Part shown: piece after piece, positions 38,001-51,500 of the stretch
Numbering within the stretch: the stretch's first letter is position 1
Layout: every line of letters starts with the position of its first letter
Assembly: GCA_958298945.1 (NCBI GenBank)
Contig: OY282609.1
Coordinates: 42,050,954 to 42,114,953, forward strand
Direction of reading: 5' to 3'
Origin: Atherix ibis
Taxonomy: Eukaryota; Arthropoda; Insecta; Diptera; Athericidae
DNA length: 64,000 bases
Notes under the pieces: model-generated
Database searches by the model: none
Seen by the model: only the letters and a program-made list of their open reading frames with translations
What the model was told of the DNA's origin: nothing
Position numbers and translations under genes: made by a program

Positions 38001-40210
38001 TCAGTGGAATTTTTCAAGAGGAAAACTCAGTTGTATTTTTTAAGAGGAGTATTCAGTGGTATTTTTCAAAAGGAATATTCGGTGGTATTTTTCAAGAGGA
38101 ATATTCAGTGGTATTTTTCAAGAGAACTATTCAGGGAATATTCAGTGGTATTTTTCAAAATGGATATTCAGCGGTATTTTAAAAGAGGAATATTTAGTGG
38201 TATTTTTCAAGACGAATATTCAGTGGTATTTTTCAAGAGGAATATTCAGTGGTATTTTTCAAGAGAAAAATTCAGTGGTATTTTTCAATTGGAATATTCA
38301 GTGGTATTTTTCAAGAGGAATATTCATTGGTATTTTTAAAGAGGAATGTTCAGTGGTATTTTTCAAAACGAATATTCAGTGGTATTTTTCAAGAGAAAAA
38401 TTGAGTGGTATTTTTCAAGAGGAATATTCAGTGGTATTTTCCAAGAGGAATATTCAGTGGTATCTTTCAAGAGGAATATTAAGTGGTATTTTTCAAGAGG
38501 TATATTCAGTGGTATTTTTAAAGAGGAATATTTAGTGGCATTTTTCAAGAGGAATATTCAGTGGTATTTTTCAAGAGAAATATTCAGTTGTATTTTTCAA
38601 GAGGAATATTCGGCGGTATTTTTCAAGAAGAATATTCAGTGGTATTTTTCAAGAAGAATATTCAGTGGTATTTTCCAAGAGGAATATTCAGTGGTATTTT
38701 TAAAGAAGAATATTCAGTGGTATTTTTCAAGAGAAATATTCAGTGGTATTTTTCAAAACGAATATTCAGTGGTATTTTGCAAGAGAAAAATTGAGTGGTA
38801 TTTTTCAAGAGGAATATTCAGTGGTAATTTTCAAGAAGAAAATTCAGTGGTATTTTTCAAGAGGTATTATCAGCGGTATTTTAAAAGAGGAATATTTAGT
38901 GGTATTTTTCAAGAGGAATATTCAGTGGTATTTTTCAAGAGAAATATTCAGTGGTATTTTTCAAGACGATTTTTCAGTGGTATTTTTCAAGAGGAATATT
39001 CAGTGGTATTTTTCAAGAAGAAAATTCAGTGGTATCTTCCAAGAGGAATATTCAGTGGTATTTTTAAAGAGTAATATTCAGTGGTATTTTTCAAGAAGAA
39101 TATTCAGTGGTATTTTTCAAGATTAATATTCAGTGGTATTTTTCAAGAGGAAAATTCAGTTGTATTTTTCAAGGGGAATATTCAATGGTATTTTTTAAGA
39201 GGAATATTCAGTGGTATTTTTCAAGAAGAATATTCATTGGTATTTTTAAAGAGGAATGTTCAGTGGTATTTTTCAAAACGAATATTCAGTGGTATTTTTC
39301 AAGAGAATAATTGAGTGGTATTTTTCAAGAGGAATATTCAGTGGTATTTTCCAAGAGGAATATTCAATGGTATCTTTCAAGAGGAATATTAAGTGGTATT
39401 TTTCAAGAGGTATATTCAGTGGTATTTTTAAAAAGGAATATTCAGTGGCATTTTTCAAGAGGAATATTCAGTGGTATTTTTCAAGAGAAATATTCAGTTG
39501 TATTTTTCAAGCGGATTATTCGGCGGTATTTTTCAAGAAGAATATTCAGTGGTATTTTTCAAGAAGAATATTCAGTGGTATTTTCCAAGAGGAATATTCA
39601 GTGGTATTTTTAAAGAAGAATATTCAGTGGTATTTTTCAAGAGAAATATTCAGTGATATTTTTCAAAAGGAATATTCCTTAAGACGATTATTCAGTGGTA
39701 TTTTTCAAGAGGAATATTCATTGGTATTTTTCAAGAAGAAAATTCAGTGGAATTTTTCAAGAGGTATATTCAGCGGTATTTTAAAAGAGGAATATTTAGT
39801 GGTATTTTTCAAGAGGAATATTCAGTGATATTTGGTATTTTTCAAGAGGAAATATTCAGTGGTATTTTTAAAGAGTAATATTCAGTGGTATTTTTCAAGA
39901 AGAATATTCAGTGGTATTTTTCAAGATTAATATTCAGTGGTATTTTTCAAGAGGAAAACTCAGTTGTATTTTTCAAGGGGAATATTCAATGGTATTTTTT
40001 AAGATGAATATTCAGTGGTATTTTTCAAGAAGAATATTCATTGGTATTTTTAAAGAGGAATATGCAGTGGTATTTTTCAAAACGAATACTCAGTGGTATT
40101 TTTCAAGTAAAAATTGAGTGGTATTTTTCAAGAGGAATATTCAGTTGTATTTTCCAAGAGGAATATTCAGTAGTATTTTTCAAGAGAAATATTCAGTGGT
40201 ATTTTTCAAG

Positions 40211-43200
40211 AGGAATATTCAGTGGTATTTTTCAAGAGAAATATTCAGTGGTATTTTTCAAGAGGATAATTCAGTGGTATTTTTCAAGAGGAGTATTCAG
40301 TGGTATTTTTCAAGAGGACTATTCAGTGATATTTTTCAAGAGGAATATTCAGTGGTATTTTTAAAGAAGAATATTCAGTGGTATTTTTCAAGAGAAATAT
40401 TCAGTGGTATTTTTCAAAAGGAATATTCAGTGGTATTTTTTAAGAGGAATATTCAGTGGTATTTTTCAAGAGGAATATTCAGTGGTATTTTTCAAGAGGA
40501 GTATTCAGTGGTATTTTTTAAAATGGATATTCAGTAGTATTTTTCAAGAGTAATATTCAGTGGTATTTTTCAAAAGGAATATTCAGTGGTATTTTCCAAG
40601 AGAAATATTCAGTGGTATTTTTCAAGATGATTATTCAGTGGTATTTTTCAAGAGGAAAACTCGGTTGTATTTTTCAAGGGGAATATTCAATGGTATTTTT
40701 TAAGAGGAATATTCAGTGGTATTTTTCAAGAAGAATATTCATTGGTATTTTTAAAGAGGAATATTCAGTGGTATTTTTCAAAACGAATATTCAGTCGTAT
40801 TTTTCAAGAGAAAAATTGAGTGGTATTTTTCAAGAGGAATATTCAGTGGTATTTGCCAAGAGGAATATTCAGTGGTATCTTTCAAGAGGAATATTAAGTG
40901 GTATTTTTCAAGAGGTATATTCAGTGGTATTTTTAAAGAGGAATATTTAGTGGCATTTTTCAAGAGGAATATTCAGTGGTATTTTTCAAGAGAAATATTC
41001 AGTTGTATTTTTCAAGAGGATTATTCGGCGGTATTTTTCAAGAAGAATATTCAGTGGTATTTTTCAAGAAGAATATTCAGTGGTATTTTCCAAGAGGAAT
41101 ATTCAGTGGTATTTTTAAAGAAGAATATTCAGTAGTATTTTTCAAGAGAAATATTCAGTGGTATTTTTCAAAAGGAATATTCAGTGGTATTTTTTAAGAG
41201 GAATATTCAGTGGTATTTTTCAAGAAGAATATTCAGTGGTATTTTTCAAGAGGAATATTCAGTGGTATTTTTCAAAATGGATATTCAGTAGTAATTTTCA
41301 AGAGTAATATTCAGTGGTATTTTTCAAGAGGAATATTCAGTGGTATTTTCCAAAAGAAATATTCAGTGGTATTTTTCAAGACGATTATTCAGTGGTATTT
41401 TTCAAGAGGAATATTCAGTGGTATTTTTCAAGAAGAAAATTCAGTGGAATTTTTCAAGAGGTATATTCAGTGGTATTTTTTAAGAGGAATATTCAGTGGT
41501 ATTTTTCAAGAGAAATATTCAGTGGTATTTTTCAAGAGGAATATTCAGTGATATTTGGTATTTTTCAAGAGGAAATATTCAGTAGAATTTTTAAAGAGGA
41601 ATATTCAGTGGTATTTTTCAAGAGAAAAATTCAGTGGTATTTTTCAACTGGAATATTCAGTGGTATTTTTCAAGAGGAATATTCAGTGGTATTTTTCAAG
41701 AGAAATATTCAGTGGTATTTTTCAAGAGGATAATTCAGTGGTATTTTTCAAGAGGAGTATTCAGTGGTATTTTTCAAGAGGACTATTCAGTGATATTTTT
41801 CAAGAGGAATATTCAGTGGTATTTTTAAAGAAGAATATTCAGTGGTATTTTTCAAGAGAATTATTCAGTGGTATTTTTCAAAAGGAATATTCAGTGGTAT
41901 TTTTTAAGAGGAATATTCAGTAGTATTTTTCAAGAGGAATATTCAGTGGGATTTTTCAAGAGGAATATTCAGTGGTATTTTTCAAAATGGATATTCAGTA
42001 GTATTTTTCAAGAGTAATATTCAGTGGTATTTTTCAAGAGGAATATTCAGTGGTATTTTCCAAGAGAAATATTCAGTGGTATTTTTCAAGACGATTATTC
42101 AGTGGTATTTTTCAAGAGGAATATTCAGTGGTATTTTTCAAGAAGAATATTTAGTGGTATTTTTCAAGAGGTATATTCAGCGGTATTTTAAAAGAGGAAT
42201 ATTTAGTGGTATTTTTCAAGAGGAATATACAGTGGTATTTTTTAAGAGAAATATTCAGTGGTATTTTTCAAGACGATTATTCAGTGGTATTTTTCAAGAG
42301 GAATATTCAGTGGTATTTTTCAAGAAGAAAATTTAGTGGTATCTTCCAAGAGGAATATTCAGTGGTATTTTTAAAGAGTAATATTCAGTGGTATTTTTCA
42401 AGAAGAATATTCAGTGGTATTTTTGAAGATTAATATTCAGTGGTATTTTTCAAGAGGAAAACTCAGTTGTATTTTTCAAGGGGAATATTCAATGGTATTT
42501 TTTAAGATGAATATTCAGTGGTATTTTTCAAGAAGAATATTCATTGGTATTTTTAAAAAGGAATATTCAGTGGTATTTTTCAAAACGAATATTCAGTGGT
42601 ATTTTTCAAGTAAAAATTGAGTGGTATTTTTCAAGAGGAATATTCAGTTGTAATCTCCAAGAGGAATATTCAGTAGTATTTTTCAAGAGAAATATTCAGT
42701 GGTATTTTTCAAGAGGAATATTCAGTGGTATTTTTCAAGAGAAATATTCAGTGGTATTTTTCAAGAGGATAATTCAGTGGTATTTTTCAAGAGGAGTATT
42801 CAGTGGTATTTTTCAAGAGGACTATTCAGTGATATTTTTCAAGAGGAATATTCAGTGGTATTTTTAAAGAAGAATATTCAGTGGTATTTTTCAAGAGAAA
42901 TATTCAGTGGTATTTTTCAAAAGGAATATTCAGTGGTATTTTTTAAGATGAATATTCAGTGGTATTTTTCAAGAGGAATATTCAGTGGTATTTTTCAAGA
43001 GGAGTATTCAGTGGTATTTTTCAAAATGGATATTCAGTAGTATTTTTCAAGAGTAATATTCAGTGGTATTTTTCAAGAGGAATATTCAGTGGTATTTTCC
43101 AAGAGAAATATTCAGTGGTATTTTTCAAGACGATTATTCAGTGGTATTTTTCAAGAGGAATATTCAGTGGTATTTTTCAAGAAGCAACTTCAGTGGTATT

Positions 43201-45550
43201 TTTCAAGAGGTATATTTAGCGGTATTTTAAAAGAGGAATATTTAGTGGTATTTTTCAAGAGGAATATTCAGTGATATTTGATATTTTTCAAGAGGAAATA
43301 TTCAGTAGAATTTTTAAAGCGGAATTTTTAGTGGTATTTTTCAAGAGAAAAATTCAGTGGTATTTTTCAATTGGAATATTCAGTAGTATTTTTCAAGAGG
43401 AGTATTCAGTGGTATTTTTCAAGAGGACTATTCAGTGATATTTTTCAAGAGGAATATTCAGTGGTATTTTTAAAGAAGAATATTCAGTGGTATTTTTCAA
43501 GAGAATTATTCAGTGGTATTTTTCAAAAGGAATATTCAGTGGTATTTTTTAAGAGGAATATTTAGTGGTATTTTTCAAGACGAATATTCAGTGGTATTTT
43601 TCAAGAGGAATATTCAGTGGTATTTTTCAAAATGGATATTCAGTAGTATTTTTCAAGAGTAATATTCAGTGGTATTTTTCAAGAGGAATATTCAGTGGTA
43701 TTTTCCAAGAGAAATATTCAGTGGTATTTTTCAAGACGATTATTCAGTGGTATTTTTCAAGAGGAATATTCAGTGGTATTTTTTAAGAAGAATATTCGGT
43801 TGTATTTTTCAAGAGTTATATTCAGCGGTATTTTGAAAGAGGAATATTTAGTGGTATTTTTCAAGAAGAATATTCAGTGGTATTTTTCAAGAGAAATATT
43901 CAGTGGTATTTTTCAAGACGATTATTCAGTGGTATTTTTCAAGAGGAATATTCAGTGGTATTTTTCAAGAAGAAAATTCAGTGGTATCTTCCAAGAGGAA
44001 TATTCAGTGGTATTTAACTCAGTTGTATTTTTCAAGGGGAATATTCAATGGTATATTTTAAGTGGAATATTCAGTGGTATTTTTCAAGAAGAATATTCAT
44101 TGGTATTTTTAAAGAGGAATATTCAGTGGTATTTTTCAAAACGAATATTCAGTGGTATTTTTCAAGTTAAAATTGAGTGGTATTTTTCAAGAGGAATATT
44201 CAGTGGTATTTTCCAAGAGGAATATTCAGTGGTATCTTTCAAGAGGAATATTAGGTGGTATTTTTTAAGAGGTATATTCAGTGGTATTTTTAAAGAGGAA
44301 TATTCAGTGGCATTTTTCAAGAGGAATATTCAGTGGTATTTTTCAAGAGAAATATTCAGTTGTATTTTTCAAGAGGATTATTCGGCGGTATTTTTCAAGA
44401 AGAATATTCAGTGGTATTTTTCAAGAAGAATATTCAGTGGTATTTTCCAAGAGGAATATTCAGTGGTATTTTTAAAGAAGAATGTTCAGTGGTATTTTTC
44501 AAGAGAAATATTCAGTGGTATTTTTCAAAAGGAATATTCAGTGGTATTTTTTAAGAGAAATATTCAGTGGTATTTTTCAAGAGGAATATTCAGTGGTATT
44601 TTTCAAGAGGAATATTCAGTGGTATTTTTCAAAATGGATATTCAGTAGTATTTTTCAAGAGTAATATTCAGTGGTATTTTTCAAGAGGAATATTCAGTGG
44701 TATTTTCCAAGAGAAATATTCAGTGGTATTTTTCAAGACGATTATTCAGTAGTATTTTTCAAGAGGAATATTTAGTGGTATTTTTCAAGAAGAAAATTCA
44801 GTGGTATTTTTCAAGAGGAATATTCAGTGGTATTTTTCAAAATGGATATTCAGTAGTATTTTTTAAGAGTAATATTCAGTGGTATTTTTCAAGAGAAATA
44901 TTCAGTGGTATTTTTCAAGAGGATTATTCAGTGGTATTTTTCAAGAGGAGTATTCAGTGGTATTTTTCAAGAGGACTATTCAGTGATATTTTTCAAGAGG
45001 AATATTCAGTGGTATTTTTAAAGAATAATATTCAGTGGTATTTTTCAAGAGAAATATTCAGTAGAATTTTTTAAAGAGGAATATTCAGTGGTATTTTTCA
45101 AGAGAAAAATTCAGTGGTATTTTTCAATTGGAATATTCAGTGGTATTTTTCAAGAGGAATATTCAGTGGTATTTTTCAAGAGAAATATTCAGTGGTATTT
45201 TTCAAGAGGATTATTCAGTGGTATTTTTCAAGAGGAGTATTCAGTGGTATTTTTCAAGAGGACTATTCAGTGATATTTTTCAAGAGGAATATTCAGTGGT
45301 ATTTTTAAAGAATAATATTCAGTGGTATTTTTCAAGAGAAATATTCAGTGGTATTTTTCAAAAGGAATATCCAGTGGTATTTTTTAAGAGGAATATTCAG
45401 TAGTATTTTTCAAGAGGAATATTCAGTGATATTTTTCAAGAGGAATATTCAGTGGTATTTTTCAAAATGGATATTCAGTAGTATTTTTTAAGAGTAATAT
45501 TCAGTGGTATTTTTCAAGAGTAATATTCAGTGGTATTTTTCAAGAGGAAT
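40211..45550 (+). repeat. HOR block H: mosaic continuing from block G
   Basis: Parts match block G and parts match family 1. A copy pair at 40041 and 42544 has an offset of 2,503 bp, and another at 41634 and 45114 an offset of 3,480 bp. The last two 34-bp units of the window are at 41542 and 43265. A fusion near 44011-44030 (GTATTTAACTCAGTTG) joins two different unit types with loss of sequence. Family-2 cassettes with GGCGG units appear near 41028 and 44388. No unique sequence or gene was seen. Confidence 0.78.
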
Positions 45551-48500
45551 ATTCAGTGGTATTTTTTAAGAAGAATATTCAGTGGTATTTTTCAAGATTA
45601 ATATTCAGTGGTATTTTTCAAGAGGAAAACTCAGTTGTATTTTTCAAGGGGAATATTCAATGGTATTTTTTAAGAGGAATATTCAGTGGTATTTTTCAAG
45701 AAGAATATTCATTGGTATTTTTAAAGAGGAATATTCAGTGGTATTTTTCAAAACGAATATTCAGTGGTATTTTTCAAGAGAAAAATTGAGTGGTATTTTC
45801 CAAGAGGAATATTCAGTGGTTTCTTTCAAGAGGAATATTAAGTGGTATTTTTCAAGAGGTATATTCAGTGGTATTTTTAAGGAGGAATATTCAGTGGCAT
45901 TTTTCAAGAGGAATATTCAGTGGTATTTTTCAAGAGAAATATTCAGTTGTATTTTTCAAGAGGATTATTCGGCGGTATTTTTCAAGAAGAATATTCAGTG
46001 GTATTTTTCAAGAAGAATATTCAGTGGTATTTTCCAAGAGGAATATTCAATGGTATTTTTATAGAGGAATATTCAGTGTTATTTTTCAAGAGGAATATTC
46101 AGTGGCATTTTTCAATTGGAATATTCAGTGGTATTTTTCAAGAGGAATATTTAGTGGTATTTTTCAAGAGAAATATTCAGCGGTATTTTTCAAGAGGACT
46201 ATTCAGTGGTATTTTTCAAGAGGAGTATTCAGTGGTATTTTTCAAGAGGACTATTCAGTGATATTTTTCGAGAGGAATATTCAGTGGTATTTTTAAAAAA
46301 GAATATTCAGTGGTATTTTTCAAGAGAAATATTCAGTGGTATTTTTCAAAAGGAATATTCAGTGGTATTTTTTAAGAGTAATATTCAGTGGTATTTTTCA
46401 AGAGGAATATTCAGTGGTATTTTTCAAGAGCAATATTCAGTGGTATTTTTCAAATTGGATATTCAGTAGTATTTTTCAAGAGTAATATTCAGTGGTATTT
46501 TTCAAGAGTAATATTCAGTGGTATTTTTCAAGAGGAATATTCAGTGGTATTTTCCAAGAGAAATATTCAGTGGTATTTTTCAAGACGATTATTCAGTGGT
46601 ATTTTTCAAGAGGAATATTCAGTGGTATTTTTCAAGAAGAAAATTCAGTGGTATTTTTCAAGAGGTATATTCAGCGGTATTTTAAAAGAGGAATATTTAG
46701 TGGTATTTTTCAAGAGGAATATTCAGTAGTATTTTTCAAGAGAAATATTCAGTGGTATTTTTCAAGACTATTATTCAGTGGTATTTTTCAAGAGGAATAT
46801 TCAGTGGTATTTTTCAAGAAGAAAATTCAGTGGTATCTTCCAAGAGGAATATTCAGTGGTATTTTTAAAGAGTAATATTCAGTGGTATTTTTCAAGAAGA
46901 ATATTCAGTGGTATTTTTCAAGATTAATATTCAGTGGTATTTTTCAAGAGGAAAACTCAGTTGTATTTTTCAAGGGGAATATTCAATGGTATTTTTTAAG
47001 AGGAATATTCAGTGGTATTTTTCAAGAAGAATATTCAGTGGTATTTTTCAAGAGGAATATTCAGTGGTATCTTTCAAGAGGAATATTAAGTGGTATTTTT
47101 CAAGAGGTATATTCAGTGGTATTTTTAAAGAGGAATATTCAGTGGCATTTTTCAAGAGGAATATTCAGTGGTATTTTTCAAGAGAAATATTTAGTTGTAT
47201 TTTTCAAGCGGATTATTCGGCGGTATTTTTCAAGAAGAATATTCAGTGGTATTTTTCAAGAAGAATATTCAGTGGTATTTTCCAAGAGGAATATTCAGTG
47301 GTATTTTTATAGAGGAGTATTCAGTGTTATTTTTCAAGAGGAATATTCAGTGGTATTTTTCAAGAGGAATATTCAGTGGTATTTTTCAAGATGAATATTC
47401 AGTGGTATTTTTCAGGAGGAGTATTCAGTGGTATTTTTCAAGAGGAATATTCAGTGGTATTTTTCAAGAAGAATATTCATTGGTATTTTTAAATAGGAAT
47501 ATTCAGTGGTATTTTTCAAAACGAATATTCAGTGGTATTTTTCAAGAGGAAAACTCAGTTGTATTTTTCAAGGGGAATATTCAATGGTATTTTTTAAGAG
47601 GAATATTCAGTGGTATTTTTCAAGAAGAATATTCATTGGTATTTTTAAAGAGGAATATTCAGTGGTCTTTTTCAAAACGAATATTCAGTGGTATTTTTCA
47701 AGAGAAAAATTGAGTGGTATTTTCCAAGAGGAATATTCAGTGGTATCTTTCAAGAGGAATATTAAGTGGTATTTTTCAAGAGGTATATTCAGTGGTATTT
47801 TTAAAGAGGAATATTCAGTGGCATTTTTCAAGAGGAATATTCAGTGGTATTTTTCAAGAGAAATATTCAGTTGTATTTTTCAAGAGGATTATTCGGCGGT
47901 ATTTTTCAAGAAGAATATTCAGTGGTATTTTTCAAGAAGAATATTCAGTGGTATTTTCCAAGAGGAATATTCAGTGGTATTTTTATAGAGGAATATTCAG
48001 TGTTATTTTTCAAGAGGAATATTCAGTGGTATTTTTCAATTGGAATATTCAGTGGTATTTTTCAAGAGGAATATTTAGTGGTATTTTTCAAGAGAAATAT
48101 TCAGTGGTATTTTTCAAAAGGAATATTCAGTGGTATTTTTTAAGAGTAATATTCAGTGGTATTTTTCAAGAGGAATATTCAGTGGTATTTTTCAAGAGGA
48201 ATATTCAGTGGTATTTTTCAAATTGGATATTCAGTAGTATTTTTCAAGAGTAATATTCAGTGGTATTTTTCAAGAGTAATATTCAGTGGCATTTTTCAAG
48301 AGGAATATTCAGTGGTATTTTCCAAGAGAAATATTCAGTGGTATTTTTCAAGACGATTATTCAGTGGTATTTTTCAAGAGGAATATTCAGTGGTATTTTT
48401 CAAGAAGAAAATTCAGTGGTATTTTTCAAGAGGTATATTCAGCGGTATTTTAAAAGAGAAATATTTAGTGGTATTTTTCAAGAGGAATATTCAGTAGTAT

Positions 48501-51500
48501 TTTTCAAGAGAAATATTCAGTGGTATTTTTCAAGACGATTATTCAGTGGTATTTTTCAAGAGGAATATTCAGTGGTATTTTTCAAGAAGAAAATTCAGTG
48601 ATATCTTCCAAGAGGAATATTCAGTGGTATTTTTAAAGAGTAATATTCAGTGGTATTTTTCAAGAAGAATATTCAGTGGTATTTTTCAAGATTAATATTC
48701 AGTGGTATTTTTCAAGAGGAAAACTCAGTTGTATTTTTCAAGGGGAATATTCAATGGTATTTTTTAAGGGGAATATTCAGTGGTATTTTTCAAGAAGAAT
48801 ATTCATTGGTATTTTTAAAGAGGAATATTCAGTGGTATTTTTTAAAACGAATATTCAGTGGTATTTTTCAAGAGAAAAATTGAGTGGTATTTTCCAAGAG
48901 GAATATTCAGTGGTATCTTTCAAGAGGAATATTAAGTGGTATTTTTCAAGAGGTATATTCAGTGGTATTTTTAAAGAGGAATATTCAGTGGCATTTTTCA
49001 AGAGGAATATTCAGTGGTATTTTTCAAGAGAAATATTCAGTGGTATTTTTCAAGCGGATTATTCGGCGGTATTTTTCAAGAAGAATATTCAGTGGTATTT
49101 TTCAAGAAGAATATTCAGTGGTATTTTCCAAGAGGAATATTCAGTGGTATTTTTATAGAGGAGTATTCAGTGTTATTTTTCAAGAGGAATATTCAGTGGT
49201 ATTTTTAGAGAGGAATATTCAGTGGTATTTTTCAAGAGGAATATTCAGTGGTATTTTTCAGGAGGAGTATTCAATGGTATTTTTCAAGAGGAATATTCAG
49301 TGGTATTTTTCAAGAAAAATATTCATTGGTATTTTTAAAGAGGAATATTCAGTGGTATTTTTCAAAACGAATATTCAGTGGTATTTTTCAAGAGGAAAAC
49401 TCAGTTGTATTTTTCAAGGGGAATATTCAATGGTATTTTTTAAGAGGAATATTCAGTGGTATTTTTCAAGAAGAATATTCATTGGTATTTTTAAAGAGGA
49501 ATATTCAGTGGTATTTTTCAAAACGAATATTCAGTGGTATTTTTCAAGAGAAAAATTGAGTGGTATTTTCCAAGAGGAATATTCAGTGGTATCTTTCAAG
49601 AGGAATATTAAGTGGTATTTTTCAAGAGGTATATTCAGTGGTATTTTTAAAGAGGAATATTCAGTGGCATTTTTCAAGAGGAATATTCAGTGGTATTTTT
49701 CAAGAGAAATATTCAGTTGTATTTTTCAAGAGGATTATTCGGCGGTATTTTTCAAGAAGAATATTCAGTGGTATTTTTCAAGAAGAATATTCAGTGGTAT
49801 TTTCCAAGAGGAATATTCAGTGGGATTTTTATAGAGGAATATTCAGTGTTATTTTTCAAGAGGAATATTCAGTGGTATTTTTCAATTGGAATATTCAGTG
49901 GTTTTTTTCAAGAGGAATATTTAGTGGTATTTTTCAAGAGAAATATTCAGCGGTATTTTTCAAGAGGACTATTCAGTGGTATTTTTCAAGAGGAGTATTC
50001 AGTGGTATTTTTCAAGAGGACTATTCAGTGATATTTTTCAAGAGGAATATTCAGTGGTATTTTTAAAAAAGGATATTCAGTGGTATTTTTCAAGAGAAAT
50101 ATTCAGTGGTATTTTTCAAAAGGAATATTCAGTGGTATTTTTTAAGAGTAATATTCAGTGGTATTTTTCAAGAGGAATATTCAGTGGTATTTTTCAAGAG
50201 GAATATTCAGTGGTATTTTTCAAATTGGATATTCAGTAGTATTTTTCAAGAGTAATATTCAGTGGTATTTTTCAAGAGTAATATTCAGTGGTATTTTTCA
50301 AGAGGAATATTCAGTGGTATTTTCCAAGAAGAAAATTCAGTGGTATTTTTCAAGAGGTATATTCAGCGGTATTTTAAAAGAGGAATATTTAGTGGTATTT
50401 TTCAAGAGGAATATTCAGTAGTATTTTTCAAGAGAAATATTCAGTGGTATTTTTCAAGACGATTATTCAGTGGTATTTTTCAAGACGATTATTCAGTGGT
50501 ATTTTTCAAGAAGAAAATTCAGTGGTATCTTCCAAGAGGAAAATTCAGTAGTATTTTTAAAGAGTAATATTCAGTGGTATTTTTCAAGATTAATATTCAG
50601 TGGTATTTTTCAAGAGGAAAACTCAGTTGTATTTTTCAAGGGGAATATTCAATGGTATTTTTTAAGAGGAATATTCAGTGGTATTTTTTAAGAAGAATAT
50701 TCATTGGTATTTTTAAAGAGGAATATTCAGTGGTATTTTTCAAAACGAATATTCAGTGGTATTTTTCAAGAGAAAAATTGAGTGGTATTTTCCAAGAGGA
50801 ATATTCAGTGGTATCTTTCAAGAGGAATATTAAGTGGTATTTTTCAAGAGGTATATTCAGTGGTATTTTTAAAGACGAATATTCGGTGGCATTTTTCAAG
50901 AGGAATATTCAGTGGTATTTTTCAAGAGAAATATTCAGTTGTATTTTTCAAGCGGATTATTCGGCGGTATTTTTCAAGAAGAATATTCAGTGGTATTTTT
51001 CAAGAAGAATATTCAGTGGAATTTTCCAAGAGGAATATTCAGTGGTATTTTTATAGAGGAGTATTCAGTGTTATTTTTCAAGAGGAATATTCAGTGGTAT
51101 TTTTCAAGAGGAATATTCAGTGGTATTTTTCAAGAGGAATATTCAGTGGTATTTTTCAGGAGGAGTATTCAGTGGTATTTTTCAAGAGGAATATTCAGTG
51201 GTATTTTTCAAGAAGAATATTCATTGGTATTTTTAAAGAGGAATATTCAGTGGTATTTTTCAAAACGAATATTCAGTGGTATTTTTCAAGAGGAAAACTC
51301 AGTTGTATTTTTCAAGGGGAATATTCAATGGTATTTTTTAAGAGGAATATTCAGTGGTATTTTTCAAGAAGAATATTCATTGGTATTTTTAAAGAGGAAT
51401 AATCAGTGGTATTTTTCAAAACGAATATTCAGTGGTATTTTTCAAGAGAAAAATTGAGTGGTATTTTCCAAGAGGAATATTCAGTGGTATCTTTCAAGAG

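Larger units (their letters stand above)
30110..40210 (+). repeat. HOR block G: 2,557-bp HOR, nearly four near-identical copies
   Basis: Landmarks recur every 2,557 bp without exception, for example 30675, 33232, 35789 and 38346, and 32240, 34797, 37354 and 39911. Copies run about 30110-32666, 32667-35223, 35224-37780 and 37781-40210 (incomplete). The length is 98 units plus 9 bp. Each full copy contains a 34-bp unit (+8), one GAAGAAAAATTCAG unit (+1), and an 11-bp stub, a 16-bp stub and a 25-bp unit that together remove exactly one unit. Only scattered single-base differences separate copies, so this is the youngest or most homogenised part of the window. There is no gene here. Confidence 0.96.

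Noticed and set aside
44005..44035. GTATTTAACTCAGTTG as the edge of a non-satellite insert
   Set aside because: Sequence on both sides is ordinary satellite, and the join is a simple deletion between two known unit types.
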